DNA from: Nitrospirota bacterium
GTDB taxonomy: Bacteria; Nitrospirota; UBA9217
NCBI GenBank assembly: GCA_013334545.1
Contig: JAAXXJ010000135.1
Span: 1-7,627, forward strand
DNA length: 7,627 nucleotides
Reading direction: 5' to 3'
The notes under the pieces are model-generated. The model ran no database searches and was not told where the DNA came from. It saw only the letters and a program-made list of their open reading frames with translations. Shown here piece after piece: positions 1 to 5,383 of the stretch. The number at the start of each line of letters is the position of its first letter. Positions within the stretch are counted from its first letter, which is position 1. The position numbers and the translations under genes are program-made.

Positions 1-1926
1 GCCGCGGCCATGCGCTACACCGAGGCGCGCTTGTCGCAGATCGCCGAGGAGCTCCTGGCCGAGATCGACAAGGAGACCGTGGGCTTCCGTCCCAACTACG
101 ACAACTCGCTCAAGGAGCCGGTCGTGTTGCCGGCGCGCTTCCCCCAGCTTCTGGCGAACGGCACGTCCGGCATCGCCGTGGGCATGAGCTGCTCCTTCCC
201 GCCCCACAACCTGAGCGAGGTGATCGACGGACTGACGGCAGTCATCGACAACTCGAACATCGACCTCAAGGACATCCTGAAGCTCATCAAGGGGCCGGAC
301 TTCCCCACCTCGGGCCAGATTTTGAACTCGAAGAAGGAGCTGAAGGAGATCTACCAGACCGGGAGCGGCGCCATACGCGTGCGCGGCGAATATACCGTCG
401 AGGACCTGCCGCGCGGAAAGCAGGCTATCGTCTTTACCTCCATCCCCTACCAGGTGAATAAGGCCAAGGTCCTCGAGCGGATCATCGGCCTGATGGACGA
501 CCGCAAGCTCCCGCAGGTGACCGCCGTGCGCGACGAGTCAACCGACGTGATCCGCCTCGTGCTCGAGCTGAAGGCCGAGACGAACCCTGAGCTCGTGACC
601 GCCTATCTCTTCAAGCACACGGACCTCGAATCGAACTTCCCGGTGAATTTCACGGCCTTGAAGCCGAACATGGAGCCCGAGCGGCTGTCGCTCAAGGAGT
701 TGATGCGGTATTTCCTCGACTTCCGGTTCGAGATCACCACCAAGCGCTTGAACTACGACCTCAAGCTCCTGAAGGCCCGGCTCCACATCCTGAAGGCCTT
801 CGAGATGCTGTACGACGACCTTGACACGGCCATCAAGCTCATCCGACGGTCGAAGTCCCGGGAAGATGCCGGGGCAAAGATCAAGAAGCATTTCAAGTTC
901 GATGACGAGCAGACGAAGGCCATCCTGGAGATGCAGCTCTACAAGCTTGCCGGCCTCGAGATCGAGCGGATCCTGAAGGAAAAAGCGGAGAAGACGAAGC
1001 AGAAGAAGGACATTGAGGCCATCCTGGGAAGCCAGAAGAAGGTCTGGGGCCTCATCAAGACCGAGCTTCAGGAGATCAAGGAGAAGTACGGCGACAAGCG
1101 GAAATCGATGATGAAGGCCGCCGAGGACGTGGAGTTCTCCCAGGAGGACTTCATCGTCCACGAGGATGTGACCGTGATCCTGACCAAGATGGGGTGGGTC
1201 AGGCGCGTCAGGACCGTGGGCGAGAACCTGCGGTTCAAGGAAGGTGACGACCTTCTCTCGCTGCTGCCGGCGAACACGAAGGACAATATCGCCGTGTTCT
1301 CGTCGGCGGGGAAGGCCTATGTCATCAAGGCATTCGACCTGCCGTCGGGGTCTGGCTTCGGAGAACCGGTCCAGCACCTCTTCAAGTTCGGCGACGGCGA
1401 GCGGCCCATCAGGGCCATGAACCTATCGACGGTCCTTGCGGGCACCGCGTCCGCCGCCCCCGGGGAGGAGAAGGAAAAGGGCAAGCAGCCGCAGCTCGCG
1501 CTCTCCGGCGGCACAATCATCGCCCTCTCCGTCTCTGCGAAAGGGGTCGGCTTCAAGTTTGACCTGTCGCAGTTCAACAGCGTGACCACCCGGGCCGGCA
1601 AGAAGTTCGCCGGCGTGAAGACCGGCGACAGCATCATGGGCGTCGAAGTCCTCGATCTTCCGAATGTCCTCTTCCTCACCACGGAAGGCAAGGCGGTCGT
1701 TGTCGCCGGCAAGGACATTCCGCTTCTGAGCGGCGCGGGCAAGGGCGTCAAGCTCGTAAACGTGAAGAAGGACGAGATCCATCTCTTCCGCGCGGTGCGC
1801 AAGGGAGAGCAGGTAAGGGTCATCGATGACAAGGGCAAGGAAAAGACTATCGACCTGAAGAACTACGGCGTCATGACACGGGGCAGCGTGGGATTAAAGG
1901 CCGTGAAGGCGGTCAAGTTCGTGTAG
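1..1926 (+). CDS. parC: DNA topoisomerase IV subunit A, 5' partial
   Basis: This is the DNA-cleaving subunit of a type IIA topoisomerase, which with ParE unlinks daughter chromosomes in the cytoplasm. The frame is open from base 1, so the first ATG at 10 is internal. The window opens at the active-site motif AAAMRYTE, whose tyrosine (codon 16-18) makes the covalent DNA link; about 115-120 N-terminal residues are missing by comparison with E. coli ParC. The visible 641 residues hold the end of the winged-helix region, the tower (LLANGTSGIAVGM, PPHNL, about 45-70), the coiled-coil arms (about 240-375) and a beta-pinwheel C-terminal domain (from about 385). ParC rather than GyrA is favoured because the first blade reads VTVILTKMGWVR and then KEGD with no GyrA box (QRRGGKG-like), and because later stretches (PSGSGFGEP, DIPLLSGAGKG, VMTRGSVGLK) parallel E. 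coli ParC. A lysine/glutamate-rich linker at about 478-500 separates blades. The gene ends at TAG 1924-1926. parE would be expected upstream but is outside the window. Confidence 0.9.
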   Translation, partial: AAAMRYTEARLSQIAEELLAEIDKETVGFRPNYDNSLKEPVVLPARFPQLLANGTSGIAVGMSCSFPPHNLSEVIDGLTAVIDNSNIDLKDILKLIKGPDFPTSGQILNSKKELKEIYQTGSGAIRVRGEYTVEDLPRGKQAIVFTSIPYQVNKAKVLERIIGLMDDRKLPQVTAVRDESTDVIRLVLELKAETNPELVTAYLFKHTDLESNFPVNFTALKPNMEPERLSLKELMRYFLDFRFEITTKRLNYDLKLLKARLHILKAFEMLYDDLDTAIKLIRRSKSREDAGAKIKKHFKFDDEQTKAILEMQLYKLAGLEIERILKEKAEKTKQKKDIEAILGSQKKVWGLIKTELQEIKEKYGDKRKSMMKAAEDVEFSQEDFIVHEDVTVILTKMGWVRRVRTVGENLRFKEGDDLLSLLPANTKDNIAVFSSAGKAYVIKAFDLPSGSGFGEPVQHLFKFGDGERPIRAMNLSTVLAGTASAAPGEEKEKGKQPQLALSGGTIIALSVSAKGVGFKFDLSQFNSVTTRAGKKFAGVKTGDSIMGVEVLDLPNVLFLTTEGKAVVVAGKDIPLLSGAGKGVKLVNVKKDEIHLFRAVRKGEQVRVIDDKGKEKTIDLKNYGVMTRGSVGLKAVKAVKFV

Positions 1927-2194
1927 GACAACGTTGTCGTGGTGACATGGAGAACGGCAACGCTTTTCTCGTGCAATGGCCAGAAAACGGACCCCACTGA
2001 ACCGAAAAGTGCGCAACGTGATTAGAAGTACTGCTGGTCATTGGAACATGGCAGATGTCTCTCCGCTCCGGTCACGCACACAGTTCTCCGCGAGTTTTGC
2101 GTCTGGGCGAAAGAGTCGGTCTGAAGCATGTTCACTGTGCTCTCAGTCCGTGGCCTGAGGCCATGCCTCGGTTGCAGAACAGCTTCGCTCCTTT
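1927..2194. other. Intergenic stretch after parC, no gene recognised
   Basis: These 268 bases lie between the parC stop and the yjbQ relic. A short + strand open frame (1976-2158) has no recognisable similarity, unusual composition and no Shine-Dalgarno, so it is not called. A perfect 12-base palindrome (GACAACGTTGTC) abuts the parC stop at 1927-1938. It has no following T-run, so it is not an evident intrinsic terminator. No promoter for the downstream gene is convincing. Confidence 0.5.
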
Positions 2195-2612
2195 ATGAGA
2201 TCCTTCCGCAAAGAGCTCTGGCTCAACGTCCCGACCCGCCGGGCATTCGTCAATATCACGCCCCAGGTCAACGACTGCCTCCAGGAGAGCGGCATCCGGG
2301 AGGGTATGGCGCTCGTGAACGCCATGCACATCACGGCGTCGGTCTGACATCAACGACGACGAGCCGGGGCTCCACCATGATTACGAGGCCTGGCTCGAGA
2401 AGCTTGCGCCCCACGAGCCGGTGGCGCAGTACCAGCACAACCGTACCGGCGAGGACAACGGTGATGCGCATCTGAAGCGCCAGGTCATGGGTCGCGAGGT
2501 TGTGGTCGCCATCACGAACGGCAAGCTCGACTTCGGCCCCTGGGAGCAGATCTTCTATGGCCTCGACGGCGGCAGAAGAAAGCGCGTGCTCATAAAAATT
2601 ATCGGGGAGTAA
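2195..2612 (+). pseudogene. yjbQ: YjbQ/UPF0047-family gene broken by a +1 frameshift
   Basis: The family is a small soluble protein, and some members have secondary thiamine-phosphate synthase activity. From ATG 2195 the first 50 codons read MRSFRKELWLNVPTRRAF, then ITPQV and MHITASV, and stop at TGA 2345-2347. The match resumes one base later in the next frame: INDDEPGLHHDYE, TGEDNGDAHLKRQVMG, GKLDFGPWEQIFYG and a KIIGE C-terminus ending at TAA 2610-2612. Removing one base near 2345-2347 gives a 138-residue product, the usual family length, so only the frame is damaged. The expected residue at the break is usually aromatic (SV-F/Y-IND). No Shine-Dalgarno precedes the ATG, which is chosen because it aligns with the usual family start. 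Alternatives are a sequencing error, or an unproven +1 recoding event at GTC TGA C. Family assignment is firm; loss of function is an inference. Confidence 0.85.
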
Positions 2613-2640
2613 TGACCCGCTCTCGAGCTGCTGGGCGTAA

Positions 2641-2650
2641 TTGACGTCAA
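2641..2650. promoter_or_regulatory. 10-base perfect palindrome upstream of the HD-GYP gene
   Basis: TTGACGTCAA is self-complementary over all ten bases. It sits at the border between GC-rich coding DNA and the AT-rich intergenic segment, about 85 bases upstream of the predicted -10 element. An operator role is possible, but there is only one copy and no known regulator match. Confidence 0.25.
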
Positions 2651-2711
2651 CTAGAAAAATATAACGCTTTATCAGTAGGTTATCGGTGTTCCATTTTGAG
2701 CATATCACCTC

Positions 2712-2740
2712 TTGCATGTAAGCATGTTTTCTGGTACAAT
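2712..2740 (+). promoter_or_regulatory. Predicted sigma70-type extended -10 promoter for the GAF/HD-GYP gene
   Basis: The -10 box TACAAT (2735-2740) matches five of six consensus bases and is preceded by TGG, giving an extended -10 (TGn). A weak -35, TTGCAT (2712-2717), lies 17 bases upstream. Transcription would begin near 2747, leaving a leader of about 18 bases before the ATG at 2765. The flanking DNA is AT-rich, unlike the rest of the window. GCATG occurs twice as a direct repeat inside the spacer region (2714-2718 and 2722-2726). Confidence 0.55.
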
Positions 2741-2764
2741 TAAATTGTTCATAACATTATTTTT

Positions 2765-3940
2765 ATGTCAGACCGTAATCAGCATACCGACCATCAACAG
2801 CTTCCATGGAGCGAAACGGCAGACCTCCTGCTTCGGCTTGCGCTGACGGAGCGGAAGCTGTCGCTGGCCATGCAGAAGCTCGAGGCGCGGAACTTGGAGC
2901 TGTCGACGATCCAGCGTCTTGCTGAGACCATCGGCAACGAGCGGCAGATCAACCGTCTCTGCGAGAAAACTGCGGAGGAGATCTCCCGCACCCTTGGAGC
3001 CGCGGCGGTAACCATCCTGCTCCGCGACAAGGTGACCGGCGATCTGGTCACAATGGCTTCCAGCGACGATCTGACGCTCGGCGGCCGACACCCCCACGTG
3101 AAGGCCGGGGACGGGCTGCTGTGGCAGGTCATGAAGACCGGCAAACCGCTCCGTCTCCCCGGCGCGGCCGCAGCGCAGCAATTTGCCGGCAGGCAGATCG
3201 CCCAGCCAGGGATCGCAGTGCCTATCAGGACCAAGGAAAAGACGCTCGGTGTGATCTATGCCTGCGGCCCGATAAAAGGGCGGGAGTTTTCTGCCAGGGA
3301 CCAGGCCTTGCTCCTCGGAATCGCCAGCCAGGCTGCTGTCGCCCTCGACAACGCAACACTCTTTCATGATCTTGAGAACCTTTTCGTCGGGATCGCCTGG
3401 TCCTTCGCGTCGGCACTGGACGCCAAGTCCCCCTGGACCGCCGGCCACTCCAAGCGCGTGACCCAGTTCTCCGTGGCGATCGCTGAAGAGCTCGGCCAGG
3501 ACACCGAGTTCCTCAATGCGATCCAAACCTGCGGGCTCCTGCACGACATCGGCAAGATCGGCATCTCGGAAAAGCTCCTCAACAAGAAGGGCACCATCAC
3601 CCGTCAGGAGCGCAGGGCCATCGCGCAGCATGCCGAGCACGGTGCGAAGATCCTCGAACACATTGACGCCTTCCAGCCCCTTCTCCCCGGTATCCGGCAT
3701 CATCACGAGCGGTGGGACGGTAGCGGCTTCCCCGACCGGCTGATGGAAGAGGACATACCCCTGATGGCGCGGATGCTCGCGGTCGCCGACGCCTATGACG
3801 CCATGACATCCGACCGCCCCTACCGCACGAGGCTGACCCGGGCCGATGCCATCGCCGAGATCGACCGGTGTTCCGGCTCCCAATTCGACCCGCAGATCGT
3901 CGAGGCCTTCATCGAGGTAACGAGCCACAGGATGTTCTGA
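2765..3940 (+). CDS. GAF domain plus HD-GYP domain protein, probable cyclic-di-GMP phosphodiesterase
   Basis: This soluble 391-residue regulator probably hydrolyses cyclic di-GMP in response to a ligand bound by its sensor domain. A short helical, probably coiled-coil segment (about 20-48) leads into a GAF domain (about 45-200), followed by an HD-GYP domain (about 205-388). Metal-binding and signature residues are present: TAGHSKRV (H228), LLHDIGKIGI (H260, D261, K264), QHAEHG (H289), HHERWDG (H313, H314, E315) and VADAYDAM (D342). The signature tripeptide reads GFP (3725-3733) instead of GYP, a conservative change that leaves all visible metal ligands in place. There is no receiver domain, signal peptide or membrane segment. 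The ATG at 2765 has no Shine-Dalgarno and an AT-rich leader, but it follows the predicted promoter at a sensible distance; the next in-frame ATG (codon 36) would cut the N-terminal helix. It is transcribed alone or with the hydrolase relic 45 bases downstream. Catalysis is inferred from motifs. Confidence 0.93.
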   Translation: MSDRNQHTDHQQLPWSETADLLLRLALTERKLSLAMQKLEARNLELSTIQRLAETIGNERQINRLCEKTAEEISRTLGAAAVTILLRDKVTGDLVTMASSDDLTLGGRHPHVKAGDGLLWQVMKTGKPLRLPGAAAAQQFAGRQIAQPGIAVPIRTKEKTLGVIYACGPIKGREFSARDQALLLGIASQAAVALDNATLFHDLENLFVGIAWSFASALDAKSPWTAGHSKRVTQFSVAIAEELGQDTEFLNAIQTCGLLHDIGKIGISEKLLNKKGTITRQERRAIAQHAEHGAKILEHIDAFQPLLPGIRHHHERWDGSGFPDRLMEEDIPLMARMLAVADAYDAMTSDRPYRTRLTRADAIAEIDRCSGSQFDPQIVEAFIEVTSHRMF

Positions 3941-3985
3941 TCACCTTTCAGCGATCTCGTGATTCCGCAAGCAGATCCCGAAGTC

Positions 3986-4384
3986 ATGTGGGATCATACC
4001 CACCCGATGCAGCCGCAGGACCTTGACCTCGCCGGAGGAAGGGTCCATTTCTGGAAGGGAGGGATGGACCCGGCCTGCTGTTGCTGCACGCCGCATGGGG
4101 TGATGCAGAGATTTCCTGGAGCCGCGTCTGGGACCCGCTGAGCCGCACCTTTACGGCATTGCACCCGACCTCCCCGGGTTCGGCCGGTCCGCTGGCCTCG
4201 CCTGCCCATCACTGTCGGCCATGCAACAACGCTCAAGCAGCTTCTGGACTCATTGCACAGGGACCGCGTCATGGTCGTGGGAAATTCCTTCGGCGCTGGT
4301 GTGGCCATCCAGCTTGCCAACGAGCATGCTAGGATGCGGGTCATATGCCCCAAATCGAGCGGCCTGATGATTTCACAGCGGTGA
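3986..4384 (+). pseudogene. Truncated, multiply frameshifted alpha/beta hydrolase relic
   Basis: Pieces of an alpha/beta-hydrolase N-terminal half are spread over three frames. Frame 2 from ATG 3986 gives DLAGGRVHFWKGG; frame 1 from about 4072 gives GLLLLHAAWGDAEISW, then SRVWDPLSRTF; frame 3 from about 4155 gives IAPDLPGFGRSAG; frame 2 from about 4229 gives TLKQLLDSLHRDRVMVVG, then NSFGAGVAIQLANEHA, up to TGA 4382-4384. GNSFG is the nucleophile elbow (serine codon 4286-4288). Restoring one base at each of three sites (near 4057-4066 in a G-rich run, 4150-4152 in TTT, 4221-4225) gives one continuous protein. The catalytic acid and histidine, which lie in the C-terminal half in this superfamily, are absent, so even a repaired product would be inactive. 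No Shine-Dalgarno is seen. The original substrate cannot be told; single-domain esterases and C-C bond hydrolases look alike at this level. Confidence 0.8.
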
Positions 4385-4616
4385 TCAAGAACGTGCGGAA
4401 CGATCGGCGAGATGTTTGAGGCAGCAGTTACGAAAAAAGAATACGAGCGAGAACGGAGTAAAGAAGGGTCTGGCGAAAAAGCACACCGGACGACAGTGTT
4501 CCTCATCCCTGGTCTTCCCCGTGCTTGAAAAGGGGACCGGTCGGTCATCTCCCGGAATCAACCGTTATGCGTTTATCAACGTCGCTTTTTATAGCCGGTC
4601 CGGCACCCGTGACCGC
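4385..4616. other. Convergence point, no gene recognised
   Basis: This stretch lies between the hydrolase relic (+) and the stop of the small - strand gene. A + strand frame ending near 4526 (KKEYERERSKEGSG, then EKAHRTTVFLIPGLP) resembles nothing I recognise. It could be hydrolase debris, but the remaining C-terminal motifs of that family are not visible. No intrinsic terminator is seen for either direction. Confidence 0.5.
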
Positions 4617-4802
4617 TCATGCGGCGCGCGGGATCCGTTCCTTCCTGCTCCAGGGGAACTTGAGGAGCAGGAAATCATCGTGCGAGCTTTCCTGTTCGAT
4701 GCGGTCGAACATTTCGCGAAACTCGCGGTATGCAAGAAAAAGGCTCAACCGCTTGCTTTCATCGCCGTTGCGATAGTCGTTCAGGATCTGTTCGATGTCC
4801 AT
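4617..4802 (-). CDS. Small protein of unknown function (61 aa)
   Basis: I do not recognise this protein. The start ATG (4800-4802 on the - strand) follows a near-perfect Shine-Dalgarno, AAGGAGG, five bases upstream. That site decides the start although the frame stays open upstream to beyond 4900. The product begins MDIEQILNDYRNGDESKR and ends LLLKFPWSRKERIPRAA before TGA. It is highly charged, predicted mostly helical in its first 40 residues, with an aromatic/hydrophobic patch (FLLLKFPW) and a basic tail. It has no cysteine, no signal peptide and no membrane segment, so a soluble cytoplasmic protein is likely. It stands alone, convergent with the hydrolase relic on its 3' side and about 580 bases from the DsrE-like gene on its 5' side. 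The strong ribosome site and GC-rich third positions support a real gene; the function is open. Confidence 0.75.
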   Translation of the reverse strand: MDIEQILNDYRNGDESKRLSLFLAYREFREMFDRIEQESSHDDFLLLKFPWSRKERIPRAA

Positions 4803-4827
4803 GGCAACCTCCTTGTCGATGGAATAG

Positions 4828-4836
4828 AGCATATCA
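4828..4836 (-). promoter_or_regulatory. Possible extended -10 promoter for the 61-aa gene
   Basis: On the - strand TGATATGCT gives an extended -10 (TG, one base, then TATGCT, four of six consensus matches). The predicted start would lie near 4821, about 18 bases before the ATG, leaving the Shine-Dalgarno within the leader. No good -35 hexamer is found at 16-18 bases, so support is weak. Confidence 0.3.
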
Positions 4837-4880
4837 GGGTGTACAATGACCAAAATCCTCGGGCCGGTCTTCTGGCGATT

Positions 4881-4962
4881 GAAGCTCCTTGCAGCAAGCT
4901 GCAGGGAATCTTCGATCCTCAAGGCAGTTACTATTTATTCTAATCGCTCGTTCCTTGATTCA
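4881..4962 (+). repeat. Palindromic dispersed repeat, copy A
   Basis: The left half (4881-4909) contains a hyphenated inverted repeat TGCAGC-AA-GCTGCA, flanked by GAAGCTCCT and GGGAAT. The right half (4944-4962) is TCGCTCGTTCCTTGATTCA. Both halves recur, diverged, at 5153-5200; here they are separated by 34 extra bases. The arrangement suggests a REP-like or other non-autonomous palindromic element rather than a coding sequence. Confidence 0.6.
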
Positions 4963-5063
4963 CGTTTGTCGACCGCCTCATCTGCCGCGTTGAGGCTTTG
5001 CCGCTGCTTCGCGGTGTTGAAGAAGCGACACAATGAGGTTTTATTGACACAGCGCGCATGCGG

Positions 5064-5111
5064 GAGAACTGTCAAAAAATTGCACTATTGCAGCATTTGA
5101 CCTCAGTTCTC
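5064..5111. other. Long imperfect stem-loop
   Basis: GAGAACTG (5064-5071) and TCAAA (5072-5076) pair with TTTGA (5096-5100) and CAGTTCTC (5104-5111), giving 13 base pairs interrupted by a 3-base bulge (CCT). The 19-base loop holds a smaller TGCA-CTAT-TGCA hairpin. No T-run follows on either strand, so it is not an intrinsic terminator. It may be a structured RNA or part of the repeat-bearing element around it. Confidence 0.4.
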
Positions 5112-5152
5112 GCACAACCTGTATTTATAGTTGCATTTATTGTGCCCCGCGT

Positions 5153-5200
5153 GAAGCTTCCTTCAGCAAGCTGCGGGAAATTCGCTCGCTCCTGGATTCA
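5153..5200 (+). repeat. Palindromic dispersed repeat, copy B
   Basis: This is a compact copy of the element at 4881-4962: GAAGCTTCCTTCAGCAAGC, then TGCGGGAA, followed directly by TCGCTCGCTCCTGGATTCA (5182-5200). The right half matches copy A at 17 of 19 positions. The palindromic core CAGCAAGCTGC is retained with small changes at its edges. Copy B lacks the 34-base interior of copy A. Confidence 0.6.
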
Positions 5201-5288
5201 GAGCGCATACCGTGGAGAAAAAGAGATACCACTCTCGGTCTGAAGGAATACAGGGTAATAGATCGGCAACCCGGGGAGGGGACAAGCG

Positions 5289-5309
5289 GTCCGGAACATG
5301 ATTCCGGAC
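5289..5309. repeat. Perfect 8-bp inverted repeat with 5-base loop
   Basis: GTCCGGAA and TTCCGGAC flank the loop CATGA. There is no T-run on either side, so it is not a terminator by sequence. It lies about 20 bases beyond the terminator of the DsrE-like gene. It could be a protein-binding site or a transcript 3' structure. Confidence 0.45.
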
Positions 5310-5330
5310 GCGGATCACATCACCATCGAC

Positions 5331-5348
5331 AAAAAGGGCATTTGCCCT
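5331..5348 (-). terminator. Probable intrinsic terminator of the DsrE-like gene
   Basis: Read on the - strand, AGGGCA and TGCCCT form a short GC-rich hairpin (effectively a 5-bp stem with an AAAT loop) followed at once by TTTTT. It lies about 35 bases after the TAG of the DsrE-like gene in the right orientation. The short stem makes it weaker than the ftsH terminator. Confidence 0.6.
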
Positions 5349-5383
5349 GCTCACAACCAATCTAAGAAACAGTCAACCTCGTT

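Larger units (their letters stand above)
4803..5330. other. Gene-free stretch rich in inverted repeats
   Basis: This stretch of about 530 bases between the 61-aa gene and the terminator of the DsrE-like gene contains no frame that looks like a real gene on either strand. It holds two diverged copies of one repeat (4881-4962 and 5153-5200), a long bulged stem-loop (5064-5111) and a perfect 8-bp hairpin (5289-5309). A possible + strand promoter (TTGACC 5097-5102, 17 bases, TGTATT 5120-5125) has no gene downstream and is not called. Confidence 0.6.

Noticed and set aside
538..1377. Long - strand open frame opposite parC
   Set aside because: It is the antisense shadow of a GC-rich conserved gene; the translation is leucine/aspartate/arginine-rich without a recognisable family.
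1970..2010. Possible insertion-sequence end (TGGCCAGAAAACGGACCCC)
   Set aside because: It faintly recalls ends of IS21-type elements, but there is no transposase fragment, no second inverted end and no target duplication.
1976..2158. 60-codon + strand frame after parC
   Set aside because: No Shine-Dalgarno, no recognised motif and serine/arginine-rich composition typical of chance frames.
2128..2475. 115-codon + strand frame over the yjbQ relic
   Set aside because: It lies out of frame with both halves of the recognisable YjbQ protein.
2613..2764. Cyclic-di-GMP riboswitch ahead of the HD-GYP gene
   Set aside because: The segment is too short and AT-rich, with none of the expected paired regions; the predicted transcript leader is only about 18 bases.
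2768..3928. 386-codon - strand open frame opposite the HD-GYP gene
   Set aside because: It mirrors the codon structure of a clearly real + strand gene with all catalytic motifs, and its own translation resembles nothing.
4416..4943. 175-codon + strand frame
   Set aside because: It covers the 61-aa gene in antisense and has no start signal; the - strand gene has a near-perfect ribosome site.
4846..5100. 84-codon + strand frame through repeat copy A
   Set aside because: Its translation is generated by the palindromic repeat and lacks a ribosome site; frames of this type are often spurious annotations.
5163..5360. 65-codon - strand frame after the DsrE-like gene
   Set aside because: It starts at TTG/GTG without a Shine-Dalgarno, runs through the terminator and the 8-bp hairpin, and ends inside repeat copy B.
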